A stretch of 64,000 bases of DNA from Pseudomonadaceae bacterium SI-3. Its GTDB lineage: Bacteria; Pseudomonadota; Gammaproteobacteria; Pseudomonadales; Pseudomonadaceae. The stretch lies in contig CP026511.1 of NCBI GenBank assembly GCA_004010935.1, positions 744,001 to 808,000 of the forward strand. Direction: 5' to 3'. The notes below the pieces were generated by a model, which was given only the letters and a program-made list of their open reading frames with translations, ran no database searches and had not been told where the DNA came from. The position numbers and the translations under genes were made by a program. Below, one piece after another: positions 28,062-36,938 of the stretch. How positions within the stretch are numbered: the first letter of the stretch is position 1; each line of letters begins with the position of its first letter.

Positions 28062-29423
28062 TTACTCGAATAGCGCGTCCAGGGCCTGCTCAAGCCGTGT
28101 CACGGCAATTACTTGTAGCCCGGCCGGCGCCTCCTTCGGTGCGTTGCCCTTGGGCACGATGGCGCGCTTGAAACCATGCTTGGCGGCTTCCTTCAGTCGC
28201 TCCTGGCCGCTTGGCACCGGACGGATCTCCCCGGACAGACCGACCTCGCCAAACACCAACAAGTCGGTATCCAGCGGGCGGTTGCGCAAGCTGGATATCA
28301 CCGCCGCCATCAGCGCCAGGTCTGAGGCCGTTTCCAGCACCTTCACGCCGCCGACCACGTTGATGAACACGTCCTGGTCGTAGGTCGGAATGCCGCCGTG
28401 GCGATGCAGGACGGCCAGCAGCATGGCCAGACGATTCTGATCCAGGCCGAGGGTAACGCGCCGGGGATTGGCCATGTGGCTGGTATCGACCAGCGCTTGC
28501 ACTTCCACCAGCATCGGCCGGGTGCCTTCCCACGTTGCCATGACCACGCTACCAGGCACCGCTTCCTGCGCGCGGGTAAGGAAGATCGCAGAAGGGTTGG
28601 TAACTTCCTTCAGCCCCTTATCCGTCATGCCGAACACGCCCAGCTCGTTGACCGCACCGAAGCGGTTCTTCACGGCGCGCAGCAGCCGCAAGCGGCCGTC
28701 CGACTCGCCTTCGAAGTACAGCACCGTGTCGACCATATGTTCCAGCACGCGCGGACCCGCGAGTGCGCCCTCCTTGGTAACGTGACCGACGAGGAAAATC
28801 GCTGTACCACTCTGCTTGGCATAGCGCACCAGCAGCGCCGCGCTTTCCCGTACCTGGGCGACGCCACCCGGTGCCGACTGCAGCTGCTCGGTGAAAATGG
28901 TCTGGATCGAATCGATGACCATCACCTTCGGCTTTTCCAGCCGCGCAGTAGCAATGATTGATTCGATGCAGGTTTCGGTCATGACCTTGAGTTGGTCCTG
29001 CGGCAGGTCCAGGCGACGAGCACGCATGGCCACCTGCTGCTGGGATTCTTCACCGGTGACATAGAGCGCGGGAAACTGTCGGGCAATGTTGCACAACGTC
29101 TGCAGCAGGATGGTCGACTTACCGATGCCAGGATCACCGCCGATCAGCACCACCGAACCGTCCACCAGGCCACCGCCGAGCACACGGTCCAGCTCACCGG
29201 AGGCGGTGGAGAAACGTGGTACTTCCTCGACGCTGACTTCGGCCAGCGTTCGGATGTTGGCTTGCTCCCCAGCCCAGCCTGCGCGGCCCGATGGTGGGGC
29301 TGCGCCATCGATAATGGTCTCCACCAGCGTGTTCCAGGCGCCGCAGTCACCACATTGACCGGCCCATTTGGGAAAGGTCGAGCCGCATTCGGTACAGCCA
29401 TACATGCGCTTGGCCTTGGCCAT
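28062..29423 (-). CDS. radA: DNA repair protein RadA
   Basis: 453 residues. N-terminal C4 zinc finger (YGCTECGSTFPKWAGQCGDCGAW), RecA-like ATPase with Walker A GGDPGIGKST and the RadA motif KNRFG (VKNRFGAVNELGVF), and C-terminal Lon-protease-like domain with degenerate active site (KVLETASDLALMAAV). It helps branch migration in homologous recombination. The start MAKAKRMYGC is the family start; the frame beyond it is not conserved. Confidence 0.95.
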   Translation of the reverse strand: MAKAKRMYGCTECGSTFPKWAGQCGDCGAWNTLVETIIDGAAPPSGRAGWAGEQANIRTLAEVSVEEVPRFSTASGELDRVLGGGLVDGSVVLIGGDPGIGKSTILLQTLCNIARQFPALYVTGEESQQQVAMRARRLDLPQDQLKVMTETCIESIIATARLEKPKVMVIDSIQTIFTEQLQSAPGGVAQVRESAALLVRYAKQSGTAIFLVGHVTKEGALAGPRVLEHMVDTVLYFEGESDGRLRLLRAVKNRFGAVNELGVFGMTDKGLKEVTNPSAIFLTRAQEAVPGSVVMATWEGTRPMLVEVQALVDTSHMANPRRVTLGLDQNRLAMLLAVLHRHGGIPTYDQDVFINVVGGVKVLETASDLALMAAVISSLRNRPLDTDLLVFGEVGLSGEIRPVPSGQERLKEAAKHGFKRAIVPKGNAPKEAPAGLQVIAVTRLEQALDALFE

Positions 29424-29538
29424 GGGAGACTCCGCGTCGGATGAGTGGAGTCGCATGATAGCGGCTGACTTGATCGCCATCAGCCACAAGCGCCACTTAA
29501 CCCTCCAGACTGTAAACAAACCGAACAGGAGTCATCCC

Positions 29539-29973
29539 ATGCGCCATTTGTTGTTTCTGCACCTGCTAGGTGCCAGCGTCTGGGTAGGCGGCCACCTGGT
29601 TTTGCTGTTCAGCGTGCTGCCCGGGGCTCTGCGCCGGGGTGATGTGCAGCCGGTGCGGGCTTTTGAGCAGCTCTATGAGCGGGTCGGAATCCCGGCCTTG
29701 CTGTTACAGATTGCCACCGGCATATGGCTGGCAGGGCAGTGGTTGCCGCACGCGCAATGGTTCGGCGACTCGCCAATCGCTCATCTGGTTCAGGCCAAGC
29801 TGGTGCTGCTGGTTTTCACCGCAGCGCTGGGTGTACATGCAAGGCTGGCGATAATCCCGAAGCTCGATGCGCAGCGCTTGCCGCAACTGGGTGTGCATAT
29901 CGTGCTGATCACACTGACAGCGGTGGCCTTCGTCTGGGTTGGGTCTGGCTTTAGATTCGGCGGGTTGTTCTAA
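29539..29973 (+). CDS. CopD-like small membrane protein
   Basis: 144 residues with four hydrophobic helices; the first begins with HLLFLHLLGASVWVGGHLVLL, resembling the histidine-containing helices of the CopD/YibB-like domain. A His in the last helix region (LGVHARLAI) may bind haem or metal. CAGGAG lies 9 nt before the ATG. The gene is divergent from radA, as PA4610 is from radA in P. aeruginosa. Function unknown. Confidence 0.75.
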   Translation: MRHLLFLHLLGASVWVGGHLVLLFSVLPGALRRGDVQPVRAFEQLYERVGIPALLLQIATGIWLAGQWLPHAQWFGDSPIAHLVQAKLVLLVFTAALGVHARLAIIPKLDAQRLPQLGVHIVLITLTAVAFVWVGSGFRFGGLF

Positions 29974-30129
29974 CAGCCACAGCGCGGTCTTTCAGTTCTC
30001 ACAGAAGAGAGAAACCGGCTGGATGCTAGCGGCTGGACGCGTTTGAAAGGTTAGCCAAGGGGGAGAAGATATCCGCGACCCGTCACGCCAGGCGAACCGA
30101 GGCTGACGGGCGGGGAGGGCCGAGCAGGA

Positions 30130-30399
30130 TTAGCCGCAGCAGCCACCGCAGCAGCTGCCGCTGGCACGCTTGAGGTCACGCGCAATGTCGTCCTTGAGTG
30201 ATACTCGCTCCAATTTGAGCGCGCTAAGGGCTTCGTCATCGAGCAGTTCAACACCGTCCTCGACACGGCAAATCTGCTTGTCCAGTGCCTCGTAGGTTTC
30301 AGCCTTGCGGGCGAACTTGGGATCCTGCTGACGCAGCTGATGAAGCTGCTCGAGCTTTTCGGGGAAATCCTTGACCAGGGGGTGATGTTCGACGTGCAT
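30130..30399 (-). CDS. YdcH-family (DUF465) protein with Cys-rich tail
   Basis: 89 residues. The helical hairpin [20 protein letters not shown] ... [13 protein letters not shown] is the DUF465/YdcH signature. The C-terminus adds SCCGGCCG, four cysteines in two CC pairs, not part of the core family and suggestive of metal or thiol chemistry. The start MHVEHHPLV has GGAG 10 nt upstream. Convergent with the CopD-like gene and divergent from mscL. Function unknown. Confidence 0.8.
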   Translation of the reverse strand: MHVEHHPLVKDFPEKLEQLHQLRQQDPKFARKAETYEALDKQICRVEDGVELLDDEALSALKLERVSLKDDIARDLKRASGSCCGGCCG

Positions 30400-30611
30400 G
30401 GGTGCCGCTCCGGTTGGATGAGAAGAGCTGTACCTTAGCGTTGCGCCACACGATTCTTTTTGACGGCGATCAAGCAGTCCGTACTGTCGCCTGCCGCTCA
30501 TCGCCGAATCTCTCTGGCTCGCCACTTGAACCCAATCTATGCTGCAGCTTGTCGAAGCGCTACGGCGGACGATCCGACCGCAAGAAAACTATCCGATTGA
30601 AGGAAAGCAAG

Positions 30612-31022
30612 ATGGGCATGATCAACGAATTCAAGGCATTTGCTGTCAGAGGCAACGTCATCGACATGGCGGTGGGGATTATCATCGGCGCCGCCTTCAC
30701 CAAGATCGTCTCGTCCTTTGTCGCTGATGTCGTGACGCCGCCGTTGGGTATGTTGATCGGCGGTGTCGATTTCTCGGACCTCTCCATTGTGCTCAAGCAG
30801 GCGGTTGGGGATTCGCCCGCAGTGACCTTGAGCTATGGCCGCTTCCTGCAGACAGTGTTCGATTTCAGCATTGTGGCCTTCGCCATCTTTCTCGCCGTCA
30901 AGGGCCTCAACAGCTTGAAGCGCCAGGAGGCGGCGGCCCCGTCTGCACCGCCAGCGCCGAGCAAGGAGGAAACGCTGCTTACCGAGATCCGGGATGCGCT
31001 GCGTGCGCAAAACCGACCCTGA
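30612..31022 (+). CDS. mscL: Large-conductance mechanosensitive channel MscL
   Basis: 136 residues. N-terminal helix [29 protein letters not shown] with the pore-lining TM1, second span [22 protein letters not shown], and C-terminal helix [15 protein letters not shown] that assembles the pentamer. It opens under membrane tension to release solutes on hypo-osmotic shock. AAGGAA lies upstream of the ATG. The adjacent 212-bp gap to the YdcH gene must hold the promoters of both. Confidence 0.95.
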   Translation: MGMINEFKAFAVRGNVIDMAVGIIIGAAFTKIVSSFVADVVTPPLGMLIGGVDFSDLSIVLKQAVGDSPAVTLSYGRFLQTVFDFSIVAFAIFLAVKGLNSLKRQEAAAPSAPPAPSKEETLLTEIRDALRAQNRP

Positions 31023-31069
31023 GCCTGAGGGATTCCAGCGGCGTTCGATCTCTAAAGGCTTTGGCCTGA

Positions 31070-33142
31070 TCAGGTCGCGATCAGCCGCTTGAGCCACTCC
31101 AGCAATACGCTCGGCAGTAGTTCCGGTTTTGGCAGCAAGGCGTATTGGTGAGCGCCGAATACTTTGGGTAAGTAGTTGGCTGCCTGGCGGTCGATTGTCA
31201 GGCAGAACGTCGAGATGCCCTGCAGATTGGCCTCGGTCACGGCCTGTCGCATGTCATCCACGCCGTAGCGACCCTCGTACTCATCCTTGTCGTTCGGCTT
31301 GCCATCGGAGAGCAGCAGCAGCAGACGATGCGTGGCGGCCTGCTGCAGTAGCTCGCTGCTGGCATGACGGATCGCCGCGCCGGCGCGGGTGTAATGTTCC
31401 GGTTCGAGCGCGCTGATGTGCAGGGCCACTTCCTGGCTGAAGGGTTCGTCGAAGCGTTTCAGTTGTCGCACGATCACGGCGTCCGGGCCTTCGCCCGAAA
31501 AGGCCTGCACGGCGTAAGGCTCACCCAGGCTTTCCAGCGCGATGCAGACGATGAGCAGCGCTTCACGCTCTACATCGATAATCCGGCGCCCGGCTGATAC
31601 CCAGCCGTCCGTCGAGCCGCTGACATCGATCAGCAAGGTAATCGCCAGATCCCGCTCTGCAGTGCGCCGGTTCTGATACAGCGCATCGGACAGCGAGCCG
31701 CCGGCTCTGAAGTCGGCATAGCTGTCGATGTAGGCTTGCAGGTCGATCTCGTCGCCATCCAGTTGTCGGCGACGCGTTACGCGGCGGGCCCTCAGCATTT
31801 CGAAGCGCCGGCGGATCTGGTTCAGCATCGAACGGTGTTCATCCAGCGTGGCTTCTACCCATTGCGGGGAGCCGGGCAGATTGGGCAGCACGCGGACGGT
31901 GGCGCCGGGCTGGCGGTAGTGCCCGGTGTGGTAATCCCATTCCGGATAGGAAAGGCCTTGGCCGTCGGCGATAGCTCGTTTGAGCTGCAGGGCCGTGTTG
32001 CTATCTGGCGGGTCGTCCGAAATCAGCACCTCTTTAGGACGCCCCGGTGTCGAAACCAGGCGTGCCTCGGGCAGTTCGGAAAGCATGTCGCCGTATTCGT
32101 CTGCGCTGGTATCCTCGTCATGGTCGACTGGGCGACTCAGACCCAGCGGGTCCTCTGCGTGCTGGTGCGGCTCATCGGCCTGCACCATGAACACTCCCTC
32201 GTCGTGTTTGTCCTCGTCCTCGGCGGCTTTGCGGATATCCGGGCGCCTGGGCAAGTGGGCGCTGCGCGGCGGTGCTGTGTCGGTGGAGGTTTGGCCGTCT
32301 GCGGGCAGCGCGTTTGCTGACCCTTCCGCTGCGCTGCTGGGCCGAAAAAGGTGGCCGGTCCAGCAGTCCCGCAGTAGCGGGGCATTGCCCAGTGAACAGT
32401 CCTGCGGAGACAACCCCCGCGTGCTCAGTACGGGATCGATTAGCTGCTGTGAATGCGCAGGCGATTCGCTGAGCGGGAAATCTTCTGGCGTTCGGCCGCA
32501 CGGGCTTGCGAGCAACTGACGCAGCAGCGATTCAAGCGGCTGGCGCGCCGGAGAGAACGCGGTGAGTAACGGGCGTTGCCGCAAGGCCTGTCGCCGTAAA
32601 TGCTCAATGGCCGAGCCCATGCCTGGCAGCATTTCGACCAGCGTTTCATCGACCGCCCAGGCTTCAAGTAGCAGATAGACGTCGGCCTGTAGCGGTGAAA
32701 GCGTTCCATCGATGAAGCTGGCACTGCCACGTTGAGCACGTATCGCCTGTTGCAGCGCCATGATTCGATAGTGTTCGTGACCGCGATCGATGTCCTCGAT
32801 ACCGGAGTCGGCGGGCAGCCACAGGTGCTTGCCGTCGGTAGCCGGAATTGCCTGGCTCTGCCAGGGATGCTGAGCCCGGCGAAACAGCCGAGCCAGCACA
32901 GTGGGCATCGGCGGGAGCTGCGCAATTCTGATTGGGTAGCTTGTACCGGTGACGGCAGTAATCAGCAGGTCGAGGCGAGGCGCCGCATCAGCAAGCGTTA
33001 CCGTAGGCGGGCCTTTCGGCAGCGGACGATGACGGCGCCATAACCTCTGCACGAACACCGCGGCATGGCGTGCGGCGTCGCTGACCAGCTCCTCGGCTTC
33101 AGCCATGCCAACAGGAGCCGTTGCGGCGACGTTGCTCGGCAT
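31070..33142 (-). CDS. norD: NorD, VWA-domain accessory protein of NO reductase
   Basis: 690 residues. A C-terminal von Willebrand A domain has the MIDAS motif LLIDVSGSTDGW and LLLLSDGKPNDKDEY; the middle part is acidic and low-complexity (about 290-350). Together with the AAA ATPase NorQ it inserts the non-haem iron FeB into NorB. Last gene of the minus-strand nor cluster, 41 nt after norQ. The ribosome binding site is weak; an internal ATG at 33106 is an alternative start. Confidence 0.9.
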   Translation of the reverse strand: MPSNVAATAPVGMAEAEELVSDAARHAAVFVQRLWRRHRPLPKGPPTVTLADAAPRLDLLITAVTGTSYPIRIAQLPPMPTVLARLFRRAQHPWQSQAIPATDGKHLWLPADSGIEDIDRGHEHYRIMALQQAIRAQRGSASFIDGTLSPLQADVYLLLEAWAVDETLVEMLPGMGSAIEHLRRQALRQRPLLTAFSPARQPLESLLRQLLASPCGRTPEDFPLSESPAHSQQLIDPVLSTRGLSPQDCSLGNAPLLRDCWTGHLFRPSSAAEGSANALPADGQTSTDTAPPRSAHLPRRPDIRKAAEDEDKHDEGVFMVQADEPHQHAEDPLGLSRPVDHDEDTSADEYGDMLSELPEARLVSTPGRPKEVLISDDPPDSNTALQLKRAIADGQGLSYPEWDYHTGHYRQPGATVRVLPNLPGSPQWVEATLDEHRSMLNQIRRRFEMLRARRVTRRRQLDGDEIDLQAYIDSYADFRAGGSLSDALYQNRRTAERDLAITLLIDVSGSTDGWVSAGRRIIDVEREALLIVCIALESLGEPYAVQAFSGEGPDAVIVRQLKRFDEPFSQEVALHISALEPEHYTRAGAAIRHASSELLQQAATHRLLLLLSDGKPNDKDEYEGRYGVDDMRQAVTEANLQGISTFCLTIDRQAANYLPKVFGAHQYALLPKPELLPSVLLEWLKRLIAT

Positions 33143-33183
33143 ATTTGTTAGCTGCGGCTGGGGGGCGAGGGGACATGCAATGG

Positions 33184-33999
33184 CTAAACAAAGGTGCCGT
33201 TAACCAGATCGCGCAGGGTGCTGACCATCGAGGGCTCGTCGGACAGCGGTGACACAACAGCGGCATAGCAAGCCTCCCGTACTGGAATGCCGCAGAGGGT
33301 CAGCGTGCCCGCCGCAATCAGCAGTCGGGTGCTGGGGACCTCTGCCAATCCGCGGTCACGCAGCTGGCGGATACGGCCTGCGAGGCTGACCAGTCCCTTG
33401 GCCAGGGCCGGCTCGACACCGCTTTCATGTTGCACGATCAGCGCCTCGTGCTCGGGTGCCGGGAAATCCAGGTCCATCGCGACGAAGCGCTGACGAGTGC
33501 TGGGTTTGAGGTCTTTGAGCATGCGCTGGTAGCCGGGGTTATAAGACACGACCAGCTGAAAACCGGGTGCTGCCTGGACGTTCTCACCGGTCTTGTCGAT
33601 CGGCAGAGTGCGCCGGTAATCGGTCAGTGCGTGCAGCACCACCACCGTGTCCTGCCGCGCCTCGACGACCTCATCGAGATAGCAGATCGCACCCTCACGA
33701 ACGGCTCGGGTCAGCGGTCCATCCTGCCAGACGGTACCGTCATGTCGGATCAGGTAACGACCGATCAGATCACTTGCTGAAAGATCGTCATGGCAGGGAA
33801 TGGTGATCAGCGGCCGACCAAGCCGCCAGGCCATGTGCTCGACGAAACGTGTTTTACCGCAGCCGGTCGGTCCCTTGAGCATGACCGCCAGCCCCCGGCT
33901 GTGGCAATGCTCGAACAGCGTGACCTCGTTACCCGCCGGCCGATACCAGGGCTCGTCCTGCGGTCGGCGAGCGGTGAGATCATGAACAGACTGATCCAC
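33184..33999 (-). CDS. norQ: NorQ, MoxR-type AAA ATPase for NO reductase assembly
   Basis: About 271 residues. Walker A LKGPTGCGKTRF, Walker B AICYLDEVVEARQD, sensor VVSYNPGYQ, then the arginine-finger region KPSTRQRFV; all are NorQ/NirQ/CbbQ hallmarks. It works with NorD in activating NorB. I place the start at GTG 33999 because GAGGTG lies just before it; a GTG at 34026, overlapping the norB end by 20 nt, would give nine more residues. Confidence 0.9.
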   Translation of the reverse strand: MDQSVHDLTARRPQDEPWYRPAGNEVTLFEHCHSRGLAVMLKGPTGCGKTRFVEHMAWRLGRPLITIPCHDDLSASDLIGRYLIRHDGTVWQDGPLTRAVREGAICYLDEVVEARQDTVVVLHALTDYRRTLPIDKTGENVQAAPGFQLVVSYNPGYQRMLKDLKPSTRQRFVAMDLDFPAPEHEALIVQHESGVEPALAKGLVSLAGRIRQLRDRGLAEVPSTRLLIAAGTLTLCGIPVREACYAAVVSPLSDEPSMVSTLRDLVNGTFV

Positions 34000-34006
34000 G
34001 CCCACC

Positions 34007-35377
34007 TCAGACGGCCCGGTCTGCACGCATGCCGGTTTCTGTTAGCTCGTGTTCGTCTACCTCGAAACTCGGTCGGTAACTGAAGAAGTCGTAGATAAAT
34101 AAGCCAACGCCAACGGAGAAGATGCTGGCGGTGGAGATCAGCATCACGAAGTGAATCTGGATTTTCAGCTGCGCATCCAGGTAGCCCATGCCCATGATCC
34201 GCTCCAGATACACCTGGCCGATCCCCGCCGTGGCGAAAGAAAGGGTCATGCCGAACATGCCGGCCAGCTGCAGCCAGAAGGCCCAGTAACCGATCGTTGT
34301 GCCTTGCTCCGGCCGCTTGTTGGTCAGCGATGGCAGGGCATAGGTGATCATCGCCAGCACGATCATGGCGTAGGCGCCGTAAAAAGCTGCGTGGCCGTGC
34401 ATGGCGGTGATCAGCGTGCCGTGGGTCCACTTGTTGACGCTTGGCCAGGTGTGCGCCAGCCCCAGCAGGCCTGCACCGAACAGCGTGAAGATGGTGCTGC
34501 CAAGCGCCCAATGCAGCGCCAGCGAATTGGGGTGCGCCATGCCCGAGCGGCGCATGGCGCTGTAGGCGTACATCGCCATACCGATGATGGCCAGCGGCTC
34601 CAGCGCGCTGAAGAAACCGCCAATTGGTAGCCAGTAATGAGGCACGCCGACCCAATAGTAGTGGTGCGCCGTGCCGAGAATGCCGGCAATGAACACCAGG
34701 CCGACGATGACGTACAGCCACTTCTCCAACACTTCACGGTCCGCCCCGGAGAGGCGAATCAGCAGATAGGCGAGGAAGGCCCCCATGATCATCATCCATA
34801 CGCCTTCGACCCACAGATGGATGGTCCACCAGCGGTAAAAGATGGAAACCGTGTAGTTCTCGTAGTGCAGTAACGCTGGAAAGAACAGCACGGCGGAGCT
34901 GACCAACCCCAGTAGCAGCACGCCTTCGGTGGTCGTGAATCGGCCGGATTTCTTAATGGTCATGCCGATGTTGTAGAGGAATATCAGCATGCAGATGACG
35001 ATGACGATCTTGTGCGGCAGCGGCTGCTCCAGAAGCTTGTTGCCAGTGCCGTAGCCGAACAGGTAACCGATGACGGCAGTAACCCCCATGGCGGTCCATA
35101 GTCCCAGCTGGATGTAAGCGAGCTTGGTGCTGTGTAGTTCGGTGCGCGATTCATCGGGCACCATCCAGTAGGTCGCGCCCATGAAGCCGGTCAGGACCCA
35201 GACGATCAACAGGTTGGTGTGGATCACCTTGGTGACATCGAACGGCAGGATACTCAGCAGCGGGTCCGGCCCCAGGTATTTGGTTGCCGACAGCAGGCCG
35301 AACACCAATTGCAGTCCGAAAAGCACCATCGCTACGGCGAAGTACCAGTAGGCGACCGATTGTGATTTATAGCGCAT
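34007..35377 (-). CDS. norB: Nitric oxide reductase large subunit NorB, variant
   Basis: 456 residues, 12 membrane spans, haem-copper oxidase superfamily. It reduces NO to N2O in the inner membrane. Ligands visible: haem b His53 (VIHTNLLIVW), FeB His187 with Glu191 (IHLWVEGVW), His238-His239 (GTAHHYYW), haem His327 and His329 (MHGHAAFYGAY), Glu260 (FSALEP). Position 195, just after VEGVW, is Met where P. aeruginosa cNOR has Glu215. The TM3-TM4 loop is short but keeps the LLEQP calcium-site Glu. AGGGG lies 8 nt before the ATG, which is 45 nt after norC. Confidence 0.92.
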   Translation of the reverse strand: MRYKSQSVAYWYFAVAMVLFGLQLVFGLLSATKYLGPDPLLSILPFDVTKVIHTNLLIVWVLTGFMGATYWMVPDESRTELHSTKLAYIQLGLWTAMGVTAVIGYLFGYGTGNKLLEQPLPHKIVIVICMLIFLYNIGMTIKKSGRFTTTEGVLLLGLVSSAVLFFPALLHYENYTVSIFYRWWTIHLWVEGVWMMIMGAFLAYLLIRLSGADREVLEKWLYVIVGLVFIAGILGTAHHYYWVGVPHYWLPIGGFFSALEPLAIIGMAMYAYSAMRRSGMAHPNSLALHWALGSTIFTLFGAGLLGLAHTWPSVNKWTHGTLITAMHGHAAFYGAYAMIVLAMITYALPSLTNKRPEQGTTIGYWAFWLQLAGMFGMTLSFATAGIGQVYLERIMGMGYLDAQLKIQIHFVMLISTASIFSVGVGLFIYDFFSYRPSFEVDEHELTETGMRADRAV

Positions 35378-35422
35378 GGCTGAACCCCTGCATGTTCGTC
35401 CGGCGAGCTTTGCGCACCGCAC

Positions 35423-36292
35423 TCATTTGAATGACGCCAAGTACTGCACCAGTTGATCGACTTGCTCGTCGGTCAGCGATTCGCCGTAACCGTTGGGCAT
35501 GAACGACACGCCCTCGGCCGAATACATTTCCCCAGGATGCAGGTAGGCGCTTGGCGAAACGATGGATTCGCGGATATAGCCTTCGACGCTGTCGGCTTCG
35601 CCCTCGTAGCCGGGCGAGTCGAGGGTTTGCTGGGCCCGTGTTGCTAGCCCAGCCAGTGTTGGCCCGGCGAGGTTCACACCGGGAGCGATGGAATGGCAGG
35701 CGTTGCACGCCGGGGTAGCGGTGCGGAATAGCGCCTCGCCGAGGGCAATCGGGCTTTCGTCTCCGGTGACTGGTCGAGCGCCCGGCGGCATCTGGTTCTC
35801 CGTCTTGCCGGGTCCGGAAATGTCCTGCTGGGCGATGGTCAGGCTTGTGCCGGGGATCGAGGAGCCGGTGACAAGGATCGGTCTCGGTGGCCAGCCCTGA
35901 TTGTCGACATTAGCGACCCAGTCGAGGAACGCGATGAGGTCGTCGATCTCCTCGTCTTCGAGGTTGGGGTTGGGCATCAGTCGGCGATGCTGTTCCTCGT
36001 TGTAGAACCGCTCCGGCTCCTTCATGAAGGCCTTGAGATAGGGCGCACCGCGAAGTTGCGTGATCTTGGTCAGGTCCGGTGCGTAGTAGGCGCCTTCGCC
36101 AAACAGCGTATGGCAATTGATGCAGTTGTTGGCGTGCCATACGTCGTTGCCGCGGGTTACGGCCGGGGTGATGCTGTCGGCATTGGTCAGCTCCGGGAAC
36201 TGTCGGTGGCTGTCAATCGTCAGCCCAAGGAATACCAGTGAGGCAACCAGGGTTGAGATGATGGCGAACAAGCGGGTCTGTCTTTTGTTCAT
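35423..36292 (-). CDS. norC: Dihaem NorC: NO reductase cytochrome c subunit with extra cytochrome domain
   Basis: 289 residues; ordinary NorC is about 146-150 with one haem. One N-terminal anchor (about 8-26), a NorC domain with Cys57-x2-Cys60-His61 (NCINCHTLFGEGAYY) and Met106 (RRLMPNPNLEDEEIDDL), a linker rich in Gly, Pro and Gln (about 130-180), then a second cytochrome c domain with Cys196-x2-Cys199-His200 (ACNACHSIAPG) and probable Met265. The second haem could accept electrons from a periplasmic donor and feed the first. CGGAG lies 8 nt before the ATG, 12 nt after the small upstream frame. Confidence 0.9.
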   Translation of the reverse strand: MNKRQTRLFAIISTLVASLVFLGLTIDSHRQFPELTNADSITPAVTRGNDVWHANNCINCHTLFGEGAYYAPDLTKITQLRGAPYLKAFMKEPERFYNEEQHRRLMPNPNLEDEEIDDLIAFLDWVANVDNQGWPPRPILVTGSSIPGTSLTIAQQDISGPGKTENQMPPGARPVTGDESPIALGEALFRTATPACNACHSIAPGVNLAGPTLAGLATRAQQTLDSPGYEGEADSVEGYIRESIVSPSAYLHPGEMYSAEGVSFMPNGYGESLTDEQVDQLVQYLASFK

Positions 36293-36304
36293 CGTAGGCT
36301 CCGC

Positions 36305-36412
36305 TCAAACACCGATACCGGCCCAATGGACGATACCCATGACGCCGGCGTAGATGACAGCAGCTGCCATCAGCGCCAACACCACAAAACTGAGAACTCT
36401 GAAGAACTTCAC
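36305..36412 (-). CDS. Tiny single-span membrane peptide upstream of norC
   Basis: 35 codons from GTG 36412 (or 36 from TTG 36415, which sits 8 nt after AAGGA and may be the better start). The peptide begins KFFRVLSFVV, continues as a hydrophobic helix of about 24 residues and ends HWAGIGV. The basic N-terminus predicts the N-in orientation. Its stop is 12 nt before norC and in the same direction, so the two are probably co-translated. Its size and shape recall small subunits such as CcoM or CcoQ of cbb3 oxidases, relatives of NorB. No family recognised. Confidence 0.55.
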   Translation of the reverse strand: MKFFRVLSFVVLALMAAAVIYAGVMGIVHWAGIGV

Positions 36413-36490
36413 CAAAGTGATGATCCTTTCGTTGGCCGAAGCGTTGTTGCACGGCTGGCGTTAGCCAGGGCTTGTCTGGCTTGCGTCCGC

Positions 36491-36823
36491 TCAGGTTTCA
36501 GGCCGGCGCTGGATGTTCACCAGTACCACGGCATCGGAGAGCGCCCGAAGTGCGTGTTCGGCGTGACCTTCGAGATAGAGGTGATCATTCACCTGCATGG
36601 TGTGCCAGGTGCCGTGCGCATGGACGTCTACCGTGCCTTGCAGGCACAACAGCGTGATGGCGCCGGCGACGGCGTGGGGCGGGAGCTGCTTGCCTTCCGG
36701 CATGCACAGGCGCATGACTTCGAGATCGGGTGTGCTGACGATTGCTTGCGATTGAACTGCTGATAGTTCTGAGTGTGTGAGGACGTTGACCACTTCCCCA
36801 GATTGAGCATGGTGCAAAGCCAT
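36491..36823 (-). CDS. Cupin-domain protein
   Basis: 110 residues, one small beta-barrel cupin. PPHAVAGAITLLCLQGTVDVHAHG and VNDHLYLEGHAEHALRALSD match the two cupin motifs, although the first lacks the usual HxH and keeps a single His. It is 75 nt upstream of the small peptide and norC on the same strand, so may be the first gene of the nor transcript. Similar small cupins occur in denitrification clusters, where their role is not known. Confidence 0.78.
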   Translation of the reverse strand: MALHHAQSGEVVNVLTHSELSAVQSQAIVSTPDLEVMRLCMPEGKQLPPHAVAGAITLLCLQGTVDVHAHGTWHTMQVNDHLYLEGHAEHALRALSDAVVLVNIQRRPET

Positions 36824-36938
36824 CGGCGTTCACCGTTTTGGTGCATGTCACCGGAGGCTAGTTGACGAAGGGGGATGCGTCGAGGCGAATTCCGGATCGA
36901 ACCTGCGGCCTCAGGCCGCAGATTCGACTTGCTGCCCC

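Noticed and set aside
36903..36921. 8-bp GC hairpin downstream of ccpA
   Set aside because: A perfect stem but no U-run on either strand, so it is not called a terminator. The adjacent GTTCGATCC recalls a tRNA T-loop, but no cloverleaf can be formed.
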